Assembly (NCBI GenBank): GCA_029975055.1
Contig: JARKPU010000017.1
Location: 1 to 64,000, forward strand
DNA length: 64,000 nucleotides
DNA from: Anaerolinea sp.
GTDB taxonomy: Bacteria; Chloroflexota; Anaerolineae; Anaerolineales; Anaerolineaceae
Direction of reading: 5' to 3'
A model generated the notes under the pieces. The model had not been told where the DNA came from, did not search any database, and was given only the letters and a program-made list of their open reading frames with translations. Position numbers and translations under genes: made by a program. Shown here piece after piece: positions 17,524-26,396 of the stretch (positions are counted from its first letter, which is position 1; each line of letters begins with the position of its first letter).

Positions 17524-18444
17524 ATGTTTGAGATCATCTTTTTAGGGACATCGGCTTCGGCGCCGTCGGTGCGGCGCGGCCTGTCTGCGCAGATGATCAA
17601 GCACGACGAATACCGCTTCCTCATCGACTGCGGCGAGGGCACCCAGCGGCAAATCCTCACCGCGGGGATCGGCTTCAAGAAGCTGAATAACATTTTCATC
17701 ACCCACGGGCACCTCGATCATATCCTTGGCCTGGCGGGGCTGCTTTCCACCTTCATGCGCTGGGAAACGATCGATAACCTGCAAATTTACGGGCCGCGCT
17801 CGGCGCTGGAGCGCATCGACGACCTGTTGACGCGCGTGGTGCTGCGCGGAGCCACCCCGCCCATGCCGCTCTCGCTCATCCCAATCGTCCCCGGGCCATT
17901 CTTCGAGGGCGAGGATTTCACCGTCTCGGCTTTCCCGGTGCGGCACCGGGCGAGCGAAAGCCTGGGTTACCTCTTCGAAGAGAAGGCGCGGCGGCCGTTC
18001 CTGGCCGAACGCGCCGATGCGCTGGGCATTCCGCCCGGGCCGGTGCGGCGCGAGCTGGTGGAAGGCAAGGCCGTGAAGCTGGAAGACGGCCGGGTTGTCC
18101 GGCCGGAAGATGTGCTGGGCGAGGAGCGCCGCGGCACCCGCCTGATGCACGTGGGCGATTGCGGCGAAGTGGACAGCCTGGTTGACCTGGCGCGCGAGGC
18201 AGACGGCCTGGTGATCGAGGCGACGTACCTGGAAGAGGAGCGCGAGATGGCGCGCCAGTATTCACACCTGACGGCGCGCATGGCCGCCGAGCTGGCCCTC
18301 AAAGCCGGGGTGAAGCAGCTCTACCTCACGCACGTCTCGCGCCGCTACCGCGAGAAGGATATCCTCGCCGAGGCGCAGGCGGTGTTCCCGGCGGCAGTGG
18401 TGGCGCGCGACCTCGACTCGTTCAGCGTGAAGCGAGTCGAATAA
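17524..18444 (+). CDS. rnz: Ribonuclease Z (tRNA 3' endonuclease)
   Basis: The protein has 306 residues, the normal length of a bacterial short-form RNase Z. It starts MFEIIFLGTSASAPS, has DCGEGTQRQ, and the zinc motif H-x-H-x-D-H (H61, H63, D65, H66 in ITHGHLDHILG). Further metal ligands are expected in FPVRHR, MHVGDCGEV and LTHVSRRY. The enzyme removes the 3' trailer from tRNA precursors. It follows the phosphorylase gene by 43 bases with GGTGG ahead of the ATG; I see no functional link between the two. Confidence 0.9.
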   Translation: MFEIIFLGTSASAPSVRRGLSAQMIKHDEYRFLIDCGEGTQRQILTAGIGFKKLNNIFITHGHLDHILGLAGLLSTFMRWETIDNLQIYGPRSALERIDDLLTRVVLRGATPPMPLSLIPIVPGPFFEGEDFTVSAFPVRHRASESLGYLFEEKARRPFLAERADALGIPPGPVRRELVEGKAVKLEDGRVVRPEDVLGEERRGTRLMHVGDCGEVDSLVDLAREADGLVIEATYLEEEREMARQYSHLTARMAAELALKAGVKQLYLTHVSRRYREKDILAEAQAVFPAAVVARDLDSFSVKRVE

Positions 18445-18491
18445 CCCCCTTTTCCCCTTTCATCGAAAGAGCTTTTATCCTGCTACCCGGT

Positions 18492-20180
18492 TTACTTCAA
18501 CGGGTGGATGGGCGGGTTGAGCACCGGTTCGACGGCGCGGATGCTCTCCAACTGGTAGTAGTCGGCGGCGCAGTGGTTCACCCAATGGCCGGGCGAAGCC
18601 TGCAGCTCGGTGATGGCCGCCCAGGAATCGAGCGCCTGCACGGTGACTTGGCGCTGCCCGGCCGCCTGCAGAGAGCGAATCTGCGCGTCGCGCAGATCCC
18701 ACATCTGAGCACGGAGGGAGTAATCGGGCAGTTCGTAGAGGGCCGTGCGCGCGGCAAAGAGCGGCTGGAGCAAGAAGACCGCCGCCAGCGCCAGCGCCGC
18801 CCAGGCAGGCCGCTTGCGGAAGGCAGCCAGTGCGCCGATAGCCAGCCCGAGGAACAGCACGGCGGCCGAGGCGAGCGGGTGGGCCAGCAGGTAGGCACGC
18901 AGCTCGGGGTAGACCGGCTCAAGGTACGTTCCCGGGCGCACCCCCAGCAGGCCGAAGGCGAAGATCGCTGCCGCCGGCGCCGCTGCCAGGGCGAAGAAGT
19001 GCTCGAATCCCAGCCTCCCAAACCCGCCCGCGAGCGACCGGCCGCTCCACCAGCCCGCCCAGAGGGTAAAGGCCACCATCACCGCTCGCGCAAAAACCAA
19101 CACCCGCGCTTCGGGGTAGGTGGCTTCGGCGTAGGCGCTCGGCGCGGTGACGCACACCAGCAGGAAGAAAGCCGCCGCTGCCCCGCCAAGCAGGCCCGCC
19201 AGGTAGCGGGGAAGCGAAACGGCTTTGGCGGGTGTTCGCTGCGCATAGGCGAAGAATCCCAGGCAGGCTGCCAGCCCGGCGAGCGCCAGCGTGGGCAGCG
19301 TGACCCGGTAGAGCGTGTGGACGGCAAAAAAACGCGCGCTTTCGAGGCTAATCTGCAGGATCTCGAACGGCGGCGGCGGGATGGGGAATTGGGCGGCCTG
19401 GCGCAGCCGGCCGGAGGGGGAGAGGATCAGCCCCGCCATGGCGAACAGGCTGCCGAGCAGAAGGGCCCAGGCCGGCCGAAAGGCGCTTTGGGCGAGGGCC
19501 TGTTGCCGCCGCAAGCCGATGAAGGCGGCGAGCAGAATCAGCCCGAACAACCCTCCCTCAAAGACGGCAGCCGTCTCGGAAAAGCTGCCCGCGATGAAAG
19601 CCCCCAGCGCCATGCCTGCCAGCCCGAGCGGCCCCGTCCTTTTGCCGAGGCGGGCCGCCAGCCAGGCCAGCAGCCAAAAGCACCCCACCAGCGGGGCAAG
19701 GTACGTGAACATGCCGATCCGCCAATAGAGCACCTGGACGCGGTTGGGGGCCAGGTAGAGCGTCATGCTGACGAGCGCGGCGGCCGCCGCGGCGCATTCG
19801 AGGGCCGAAAGCCCCCAGCCCAGCGCGCGGTTGAGCCAGTGCAGGAGCAGCAGCGCCCCCGGCAGCCAAAGGAGGATCATCAGGCCCGGCAGGAGGGGCA
19901 CGTTGAGCGGCCCGGCCAGTTCGGCGAGGTCGGAGAAGAGTGTCAACGCCAGGCGGTTGCCCGAGAAGGGCACCAGGTTGAAGTAGGCCTGCCAGGCTGC
20001 CGCGAACGGCGAACCGCTGGAACGCAGGTGGGCCGCGTAGCAGTAGTCATCCTGGATGAAGCGCGCGTTGGTGCCGGTGACGATGTAGAGCGCGAGGGGC
20101 AGCAAGAAGGCCAGCAGGGCCGCCCACAACACGGCCCGATGCGCCTGCCGGCCCAAGAGAGGGTGCCGAATCTCAGCCAT
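18492..20180 (-). CDS. DUF6056-like polytopic membrane protein
   Basis: The protein has about 562 residues with 12 or so membrane helices. The first external loop carries NARFIQDDYCYA, with an acidic Asp-Asp pair, and later MTLYLAPNRVQVLYWRIGM; both fit the DUF6056 family, a GT-C-like group of unknown activity. The C-terminal soluble part is short. I chose the ATG at 20180 (MAEIRHPLLG), as the upstream 42 codons run into the metK promoter and riboswitch on the other strand. It is divergent from metK. It may use a lipid-linked sugar donor; that is inference only. Confidence 0.7.
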   Translation of the reverse strand: MAEIRHPLLGRQAHRAVLWAALLAFLLPLALYIVTGTNARFIQDDYCYAAHLRSSGSPFAAAWQAYFNLVPFSGNRLALTLFSDLAELAGPLNVPLLPGLMILLWLPGALLLLHWLNRALGWGLSALECAAAAAALVSMTLYLAPNRVQVLYWRIGMFTYLAPLVGCFWLLAWLAARLGKRTGPLGLAGMALGAFIAGSFSETAAVFEGGLFGLILLAAFIGLRRQQALAQSAFRPAWALLLGSLFAMAGLILSPSGRLRQAAQFPIPPPPFEILQISLESARFFAVHTLYRVTLPTLALAGLAACLGFFAYAQRTPAKAVSLPRYLAGLLGGAAAAFFLLVCVTAPSAYAEATYPEARVLVFARAVMVAFTLWAGWWSGRSLAGGFGRLGFEHFFALAAAPAAAIFAFGLLGVRPGTYLEPVYPELRAYLLAHPLASAAVLFLGLAIGALAAFRKRPAWAALALAAVFLLQPLFAARTALYELPDYSLRAQMWDLRDAQIRSLQAAGQRQVTVQALDSWAAITELQASPGHWVNHCAADYYQLESIRAVEPVLNPPIHPLK

Positions 20181-20198
20181 TTGGATGAAATCTTTCCT

Positions 20199-20227
20199 TT
20201 GACAAGCCCGGTGTCTTATGATAATAT
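20199..20227 (+). promoter_or_regulatory. Sigma-70-type promoter of the SAM riboswitch/metK unit
   Basis: A perfect -35 box TTGACA (20199-20204) stands 17 bases before TAATAT (20222-20227). Transcription would start near 20235, about 30 bases ahead of the SAM-I aptamer. GATAAT (20220-20225) is an overlapping alternative. The box lies just upstream of the divergent DUF6056 gene. Confidence 0.75.
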
Positions 20228-20257
20228 CCTGTTTGAAAATTGAACAGCCTCTTACGG

Positions 20258-20386
<129 letters not shown>

Positions 20387-20410
20387 CCGCACGTTATGAT
20401 TGTTCCAATG

Positions 20411-20441
20411 CCCCTCGCCTGATCCGTGAGGGGATTTTTTT
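20411..20441 (+). terminator. Intrinsic terminator of the SAM-I riboswitch
   Basis: The stem CCCCTC (20411-20416) pairs with GAGGGG (20428-20433), and a run of seven T follows after one A (20435-20441). It ends 17 bases before the metK start codon and is the expression platform of the riboswitch. Confidence 0.93.
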
Positions 20442-20458
20442 GTTAAGGAGAAGTTTCA

Positions 20459-21670
20459 ATGTCTCTGACCTTTATGAATACGCCCCGTTACCTGTTCACC
20501 TCCGAATCGGTGACCGAAGGCCACCCCGATAAGCTCTGCGACCAGGTGAGCGATGCGGTGCTCGACGCCTGCCTGGAGCAGGACCCGATGAGCCGTGTCG
20601 CCTGCGAAACGGCCACCAAGACCGGGTTCATCATGGTGATGGGAGAGATCACCACCAACGCATTCGTGAACTTCGACGAACTGGTGCGCGACGTGGTGCG
20701 GGGCATCGGCTATGACAATACCGATAAGGGATTCGACGGGAACACCTGCGCGGTGCTCTCGGCGATCTGCGCGCAATCCGGCGATATCGCCATGGGGGTG
20801 AATAAGTCGCTGGAAGCCAAGGACGGCGAGATGACCGACGCCGAAATCGAGGCGATCGGTGCGGGCGACCAGGGGATGATGTTCGGCTACGCCTGCGATG
20901 AAACGCCCACCCTGATGCCCACGCCGATTTACCTTGCGCACAACCTCACGCGCAAGCTGGCGGCCGCTCGCAAAGACGGCACCCTGCCCTGGCTGCGGCC
21001 AGACGGCAAGAGCCAGGTGACGATCGAATATCATTACGGCAAGCCGGTGCGCGTGGATACGGTTTTGATCAGCACGCAGCATTCGCCGGATATTTCGCAT
21101 GCCGATATCCGCGAGTCGATCATCGAGGATGTGATCCTGCCGACCCTGCCGGCCGAGATGGTGGACAAGAACATGAAGGTGTTCGTCAACCCCACCGGGC
21201 GCTTTGTGATCGGCGGGCCGATGGGCGATGCCGGTGTGACCGGGCGCAAGATCATCGTCGATACCTACGGCGGCATGGGCCGCCACGGCGGCGGGGCTTT
21301 CTCGGGCAAAGACCCGACGAAGGTGGACCGCTCGGGCGCGTATGCGGCCCGCTGGGTGGCCAAAAATGTGGTGGCGGCCGGGCTGGCCTCGCGCTGCGAG
21401 GTGCAGGTGGCTTACGCCATCGGTGTGGCGCGGCCTTTGAGCATCAATGTGGAAACGTTCGGCACCGGGCACATCCCTGATGAGCGCATCGCCGAATTGA
21501 TTTCGGCAACGTTCGACCTGCGCCCCGGGGCGATCATCCGCGACCTGGACCTGCGCCGGCCGATCTACCGCAAGGTGGCGGCATATGGGCACTTCGGCCG
21601 CGACGACCTCGACCTCTCGTGGGAGCGCACCAACAAAGCGGAAGCCTTGCGCAGCGCGGCCGGGCTGTAA
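20459..21670 (+). CDS. metK: S-adenosylmethionine synthase (methionine adenosyltransferase)
   Basis: The protein has 403 residues, standard for the family. It makes S-adenosylmethionine from methionine and ATP in the cytoplasm. Signature motifs are present: the N-terminal [23 protein letters not shown], the [13 protein letters not shown] hexapeptide region, and the [16 protein letters not shown] phosphate-binding loop. AAGGAG lies ten bases before the ATG. The gene is under a SAM-I riboswitch with its own TTGACA promoter, and a strong terminator follows it, so it is a single-gene unit. Confidence 0.97.
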   Translation: MSLTFMNTPRYLFTSESVTEGHPDKLCDQVSDAVLDACLEQDPMSRVACETATKTGFIMVMGEITTNAFVNFDELVRDVVRGIGYDNTDKGFDGNTCAVLSAICAQSGDIAMGVNKSLEAKDGEMTDAEIEAIGAGDQGMMFGYACDETPTLMPTPIYLAHNLTRKLAAARKDGTLPWLRPDGKSQVTIEYHYGKPVRVDTVLISTQHSPDISHADIRESIIEDVILPTLPAEMVDKNMKVFVNPTGRFVIGGPMGDAGVTGRKIIVDTYGGMGRHGGGAFSGKDPTKVDRSGAYAARWVAKNVVAAGLASRCEVQVAYAIGVARPLSINVETFGTGHIPDERIAELISATFDLRPGAIIRDLDLRRPIYRKVAAYGHFGRDDLDLSWERTNKAEALRSAAGL

Positions 21671-21690
21671 ACCGCCTTTGTCTTCGAACC

Positions 21691-21720
21691 AAAAAGAGCC
21701 TGCGGGCTCTTTTTGGTTTT
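21691..21720 (+). terminator. Intrinsic terminator after metK
   Basis: AAAAAGAGCC (21691-21700) and GGCTCTTTTT (21705-21714) form a perfect 10-bp stem around TGCG, followed by GGTTTTT. It works on paper in both directions and closes the metK unit before the cytochrome operon. Confidence 0.9.
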
Positions 21721-21913
21721 TAACGTAACTTTCAGATGCTTTTAACGACTATTTAATCCAAGAGGACAGTATTTGTCGGGTTCTCCTTGTTGTCTGTTGA
21801 AAATCCAATATCGTTCGCGCGGAGGGGAATTTTTGCAATGGGGTATTTCGGCGAACGAAAACGATGAAGTTACAGGCCGTTGTACAAGCAGCCGTTGAGG
21901 GAATGAACCGCCT

Positions 21914-24439
21914 ATGCAACGCATCATCATTGGGTTATTCATCTTAATTCTACTCGGAAGCGTATTGACGATCGGAGGAGGGTTTCTCCTGTCGCAGGGC
22001 GGCAGCATGCACCCGGGGCAGGGGTTATTCCAGCTGCAATATGCGGCCGAAGCCGCATTCGCCGGGCTGCAGCCCCGCCCTGAACGGGCTGCGCTGCGTT
22101 ACCTTGATCTGGTCCACAGGCGCATCGCCGACCTGACTTTCACCGCCGGGACGGACACCGAGCTCGAAGCGCTGGCTTACTTGAACGCCGACCTTGACCG
22201 CGCGGCGCGGGCCATCGGCGGGGCAGGCTTGCGCCCCGTCGAGGAGCTTCAGGCACTCGCCGACGACCTTCAGGTGGCGTTCGACAGCCTGCTGGTCATC
22301 CCGGAAAAGTATCCCAAATTGTATATCGCGCTCCAGGATAAACTGACCACCCTGCGCATGCTCACCGGCGTCCGGCAGGCCAAAGGCGGAGACCTCGACC
22401 GGCTGGCTTTGATTGGCCTGCCGTTCCCGCCGGAGACGGATGGGTTGTTGAAGTTCATCAACTTTGTCAACCCGCCCGCCGAGGTGCACGCATTCCCGCT
22501 GGTCGGCGAGCACGCCCTGCAGGCCTGCGAAACCTGCCACCGGCAGGGCACCTATGCAGGCCTTTCGACGAACTGCCAGGATTGCCACGGGAAGATCCGG
22601 CCTGAGAACCATTACGAGGGTGATTGCATCAGCTGCCACAGCCCGATTGTGTGGGGCAAGGTGCATTTTGACCACGAAGCAGCCCGCGCGACCGATTGCA
22701 TGAGCTGTCACCTCGAGCGCAGGCCGCAGAACCATTTCCAGGCGCAGTGCTCCTTTTGCCACACCACACGCACGTTCAAGGGTGCCCGGCCTGACCACAA
22801 GCTGGCCGGCGCTACCGATTGCATTGCCTGCCACCGCCAGGCCCAGCCTGAAGCGCACTTCGACCGGCAGTGCTCGGATTGCCACCTCCCCACGGCCTGG
22901 GCGGATATGTCTGCCTTCACGCATGAGAAGGCAAATATCCCAGAGTGCACGCGCTGCCACGCCGATACCCGCCCTGCCGGGCATGCGAACACCGGGGCGG
23001 CGCAGTGTTCGGCCTGCCATAATCAGGCGGCCTGGAAGCCGCTCGAAAGGATGGACCATGCCGCCCTGGTTGCCCCGGTGGAGTGCCTGGCCTGCCATGC
23101 TCAGACGGCCCCGGCGGAGCATATTGACATCAAAGGGGCGGCGTGCACGGCCTGCCATAACACCAAAGCCTGGAAGCCGCTGGAAAAGATGGATCACAGT
23201 GTGCTCAACGCGCCGGTGGACTGTTTGAAATGCCATGCCGATACGAAGCCCAACGGGCACATTGGCACAGGCACGGCGCAGTGCTCGGTCTGCCACAACA
23301 CCTCGGCCTGGAAGCCCCTGGCGCGGATGGATCACTCGGTGCTGGGGAGCGCTCCGAACTGCCAGAGCTGCCACCAATCGCGCCGCCCGGCCAGCCATTA
23401 CCCCGGGCAATGCTCCTTATGCCACAGCACCTCGGGCTGGAGGCCTGCAAGCTTCAACCACAGCGGCGTGACCTCGTGCGCCAACTGCCATGAAGGCAGG
23501 CGCCCGGCGGGCCATTACAGCGGCGAATGCTCGGTCTGCCATAAGCCCGGAACCTGGAAAGGGGCCACGTTCAACCACAGCGGGGTTTCGAGCTGCGTGA
23601 AATGCCATGAAAACCGCCGCCCGGCCAATCACTTCGCCGGAGACTGCGCCTCCTGCCACACGCCCGGGAATTGGGCCAACGCCACCTTCAGTCACAGCGG
23701 GGTGACCGCGTGCGCGCAGTGCCACGAAAACCGCCGCCCGGCGGGCCATTATGCCGGCGAGTGCTCGGCCTGCCACAACCCAAGCGGCTGGGCGAACGCG
23801 TCCTTCAACCACAGCGGGGTGACAAGCTGTGTGAAATGCCATGAGAATAACCGCCCGGCCAATCACTTCGCCGGAGACTGCGCCGCCTGCCACACGCCCG
23901 GAAGCTGGGCGAACGCGACCTTCAACCACAGCGGGGTGACTTCGTGCGCGCAGTGCCACGAGAACCACCGCCCGGCCAACCATTATTCCGGCGACTGCTC
24001 GGCCTGCCACAGCCCCGGCAGCTGGGCGAATGCCAGCTTTAATCATTCGGGGCAGACCGACTGCCAAACCTGCCATGCCGGAAACCGCCCCAACCCTCAT
24101 TTTGATGGCCAGTGCTCCAACTGCCACCAGGCCGGAGGGAGCTGGAGGAGCGCCTCGGCGCCGCCGGGGCACGGCTTCCCGATCAACCACAACGGCGCGA
24201 ACGGCAACTGCTCCAGGTGTCACCCATCCTTGAGCAATGACTGGACCTGCTTTAACTGCCACAACCAGAACCAGATCAATGATAAGCATAAGAATATCGC
24301 CGGTTTTTCGAGTAACTGCATGAACTGCCACCCGGATGGGAGAAAACCGCGCGGGGCCGTCGCGCCCCCAGGTTATGCGGCCTCTTCCTTTGAGCTCATG
24401 CGCCTGCTCTCTGCAGAGATCATGAACCGGGTCAATTAA
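21914..24439 (+). CDS. 30-haem c-type cytochrome, membrane-anchored, with tandem di-haem repeats
   Basis: The protein has 841 residues. Residues 5-25 form a signal/anchor helix. Residues of about 40-170 are a helical haem-free domain (LQYAAEAAFAGLQ, LDLVHRRIADL) recalling DUF5667-like regions. From residue 205 to the end I count 30 C-x2-C-H haem sites. They come in pairs 12 to 17 residues apart, with conserved histidines between (RPA-x-H-F/Y and F-N-H-S-G) that would serve as distal ligands, giving bis-His low-spin haems. The central part is six near-identical 39-residue units with two haems each. A role as an electron conduit or store across the cell envelope is inferred. It is followed after 13 bases by a NapC-like gene, so the two are one operon. 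Confidence 0.92.
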   Translation: MQRIIIGLFILILLGSVLTIGGGFLLSQGGSMHPGQGLFQLQYAAEAAFAGLQPRPERAALRYLDLVHRRIADLTFTAGTDTELEALAYLNADLDRAARAIGGAGLRPVEELQALADDLQVAFDSLLVIPEKYPKLYIALQDKLTTLRMLTGVRQAKGGDLDRLALIGLPFPPETDGLLKFINFVNPPAEVHAFPLVGEHALQACETCHRQGTYAGLSTNCQDCHGKIRPENHYEGDCISCHSPIVWGKVHFDHEAARATDCMSCHLERRPQNHFQAQCSFCHTTRTFKGARPDHKLAGATDCIACHRQAQPEAHFDRQCSDCHLPTAWADMSAFTHEKANIPECTRCHADTRPAGHANTGAAQCSACHNQAAWKPLERMDHAALVAPVECLACHAQTAPAEHIDIKGAACTACHNTKAWKPLEKMDHSVLNAPVDCLKCHADTKPNGHIGTGTAQCSVCHNTSAWKPLARMDHSVLGSAPNCQSCHQSRRPASHYPGQCSLCHSTSGWRPASFNHSGVTSCANCHEGRRPAGHYSGECSVCHKPGTWKGATFNHSGVSSCVKCHENRRPANHFAGDCASCHTPGNWANATFSHSGVTACAQCHENRRPAGHYAGECSACHNPSGWANASFNHSGVTSCVKCHENNRPANHFAGDCAACHTPGSWANATFNHSGVTSCAQCHENHRPANHYSGDCSACHSPGSWANASFNHSGQTDCQTCHAGNRPNPHFDGQCSNCHQAGGSWRSASAPPGHGFPINHNGANGNCSRCHPSLSNDWTCFNCHNQNQINDKHKNIAGFSSNCMNCHPDGRKPRGAVAPPGYAASSFELMRLLSAEIMNRVN
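23453..24154 (+). repeat. Six 117-bp in-frame tandem repeats in the multihaem cytochrome gene
   Basis: Units start at 23453, 23570, 23687, 23804, 23921 and 24038, exactly 117 bases (39 codons) apart. Each encodes F-N/S-H-S-G-x3-C-x2-C-H-x7-H-x4-C-x2-C-H and then a Trp-containing spacer. The units starting at 23570 and 23804 are very alike in DNA (CACTTCGCCGGAGACTGCGC in both), as are 23687 and 23921, so the array alternates two subtypes. Confidence 0.9.
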
Positions 24440-24452
24440 CAAGGAGAACTGG

Positions 24453-25892
24453 ATGCGCAAACCGTCTAAACTGCGCAGGTTTTTCTGGCCGGCCGTCGAA
24501 GCGCCGCTGCCGCTGCGCCTGGCCCCTTACGCGGCCCTGGCGCTCATTGCGCTCGCCCTGGCCCTCGGCACGGCGGCGGGGTGGTCTTACACCAACTCGA
24601 CGGTCTTTTGCGGGACGACCTGCCACACCATGCCCCCCCAATATGCGACCTTTTTACGCTCGCCGCACTCGCGCGTGGGCTGCGTGGAGTGTCATATCGG
24701 CAGGGAAAGCCTGGATGTGATGGTGGGGCGCAAGGTGGAGCACAGCTCCACGGTCTATGCGATGGTTTTCCACACCTACGAGTATCCGATCATTGCGGAA
24801 AAGATGCGCCCGGCGAACGAGGCCTGCGAAACCTGCCATTTTCCCCGCAAGTTTTCGACCGACAGCCTGCGCGAGGTTCGCTCGCACGCCAACGACGAGG
24901 CGAACACCCCCTTGAGCACCTTCTTGCTGCTTAAGACGGGCGGAGGCTCGAAGCGCGAAGGCCTCGGGCGCGGGATTCACTGGCATATCGAGAACAAGGT
25001 CGAGTTCTACGCGCAGGACCGGCTCGAACAGGTCATCCCCTACGTGCGCGTGGTCAACGATGACGGTTCCGTGGAGGAATACATCGATCTCGATTCAGGG
25101 GTGAACCCGGCCCAGGTCGATGAGAAGGGCCTGAAGCGGGTGGATTGCATCACCTGCCACAACCGCATCACGCACAGCATCCCCACCCCGGAGCAATCGG
25201 TGGATACGGCCCTGCTGACGAATGTGATCTCACACGAACTGCCCTACCTGCGGAAAATGGCAGTGGAGCTGCTTTCGGCGGATTATGCGGATGCCGCCGC
25301 CGCCGACCTGGCCTTCAACGGGCTGGCTGCCTATTACGAGCAGAATTACCCGCAGGTCTATGCAGAACGCCGCGAGCTGGTGACCCAGGCGGTGGAGTTT
25401 TTGAAAAGCACCTACGCTCAAACCCATTTTGACGAGCAGAAACTGGCCTGGAACACGCACCCGAACAACACCGGGCACCGCCTTTCGGCGGGGTGCTTCC
25501 GCTGCCATGACGGCAAGCACATCAACGCGGCAGGAGAGGCGATTCGCCTGGAATGCAACCTGTGCCATTCGGTGCCGCAGGTGGCCGACCCTGCGGAGAC
25601 GATCACGCAGGTGAGCATTGTGCGCGGCGCCGAACCGGCTTCGCACACGCAGTCAATCTGGATTGCGCTGCATGGGAAAGCGATCGACACAACCTGCGCG
25701 AGCTGCCACCCGCCTCTCAACCCGGCGCTGGATTGGACGATGCTGAACGGGCAAAAACCCCCGGCCGATGAGTCTTTCTGCGGCAACTCGGCCTGCCACC
25801 AATCGGAATGGCAATTTGCGGGCTTCGGTTCGCCGGGCCTCCAACCTTTGCTCCAGCAGCAACTGGAGAGGATCAAGAACAGCGGTCAGTAG
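24453..25892 (+). CDS. NapC/NirT-like multihaem cytochrome c (eight putative haem sites)
   Basis: The protein has 479 residues. A single membrane anchor (about 24-45) is followed by the NapC/NrfH-type start TVFCGTTCHTMPP, in which the first haem site is C-x3-C-H with the typical downstream Met. The second site is VGCVECHIG. Canonical C-x2-C-H motifs follow at CETCH, CITCH, CFRCH, CNLCH and CASCH, and a last CGNSACH is C-x4-C-H. That gives six canonical and two spaced sites. Members take electrons from membrane quinol and pass them to periplasmic or outer cytochromes. Here the upstream 30-haem protein is the natural partner; this is inference. AAGGAGA lies six bases before the ATG. Confidence 0.88.
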   Translation: MRKPSKLRRFFWPAVEAPLPLRLAPYAALALIALALALGTAAGWSYTNSTVFCGTTCHTMPPQYATFLRSPHSRVGCVECHIGRESLDVMVGRKVEHSSTVYAMVFHTYEYPIIAEKMRPANEACETCHFPRKFSTDSLREVRSHANDEANTPLSTFLLLKTGGGSKREGLGRGIHWHIENKVEFYAQDRLEQVIPYVRVVNDDGSVEEYIDLDSGVNPAQVDEKGLKRVDCITCHNRITHSIPTPEQSVDTALLTNVISHELPYLRKMAVELLSADYADAAAADLAFNGLAAYYEQNYPQVYAERRELVTQAVEFLKSTYAQTHFDEQKLAWNTHPNNTGHRLSAGCFRCHDGKHINAAGEAIRLECNLCHSVPQVADPAETITQVSIVRGAEPASHTQSIWIALHGKAIDTTCASCHPPLNPALDWTMLNGQKPPADESFCGNSACHQSEWQFAGFGSPGLQPLLQQQLERIKNSGQ

Positions 25893-25980
25893 AGCCGGCA
25901 GGATTCGATTTTCCCTGGATGTTCCATTCCATGCAGCTTGCTCGCCCTGCCTCCAGGTTTTGAGGGCAACGGCGTCGTTT

Positions 25981-26385
25981 TTAGGTCACTTCGTACAGTT
26001 CCACCAGCACGCCGCCGGTGCTCTTGGGGTGGATGAAGGCCATCTTTCGCCCGGGCAATTCGATGGGCGTTTCGTTGATCAGGCGCACGCCTTTGGCCTT
26101 CATCTCGGCCAGCTTCGCGGCGATGTCATCCACCTCGAAGCACAGGTGATGCATTCCGCCTCCGCGTTCGGCGAGGAATTTGGCCACCCCGGAGTCATCG
26201 GTGGTGGGCTTCACCAGTTCCACTTCGCTGTCGCCCACCGGAAGGAACGCCACCGTGGCCTTCTGGCTGGGCACATCCTCCACGTGGTGAAGCTCCAGGC
26301 CGAGCGCATCCTGCCAGAAGGCAAGCGCGGCATCGATATCGGCAACGACGACTGCCACATGGTTGATTTTTTTCACGCCGGTCAT
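25981..26385 (-). CDS. mce: Methylmalonyl-CoA epimerase (VOC fold)
   Basis: The protein has 134 residues, standard for the family. It interconverts the (S)- and (R)-forms of methylmalonyl-CoA. The two VOC half-modules are visible: KINHVAVVVADIDAALAFW with metal His H9, then GGGMHHLCFEVDDI and the final LVELYEV glutamate. The ATG at 26385 has GAGGAG upstream, and longer in-frame extensions run into the mutase gene. It sits 11 bases downstream of the mutase gene on the same strand, as expected for the propionyl-CoA/succinyl-CoA route. Confidence 0.93.
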   Translation of the reverse strand: MTGVKKINHVAVVVADIDAALAFWQDALGLELHHVEDVPSQKATVAFLPVGDSEVELVKPTTDDSGVAKFLAERGGGMHHLCFEVDDIAAKLAEMKAKGVRLINETPIELPGRKMAFIHPKSTGGVLVELYEVT

Positions 26386-26396
26386 ATGGTTCTCCT

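Noticed and set aside
18504..20243. Open frame of 579 codons antisense to the DUF6056 gene, and a similar one at 8977-10323 antisense to the ABC exporter
   Set aside because: Both are rich in Arg, Gln, Gly, Glu and His, as expected of the complement of a GC-rich membrane protein gene, and show no motif.
22025..24460. Long open frames on the minus strand across the multihaem cytochrome gene
   Set aside because: They mirror the GC-rich haem repeats (repeated Val/Ala/Gly/Arg words), have no domain sense, and the plus strand holds a convincing cytochrome.
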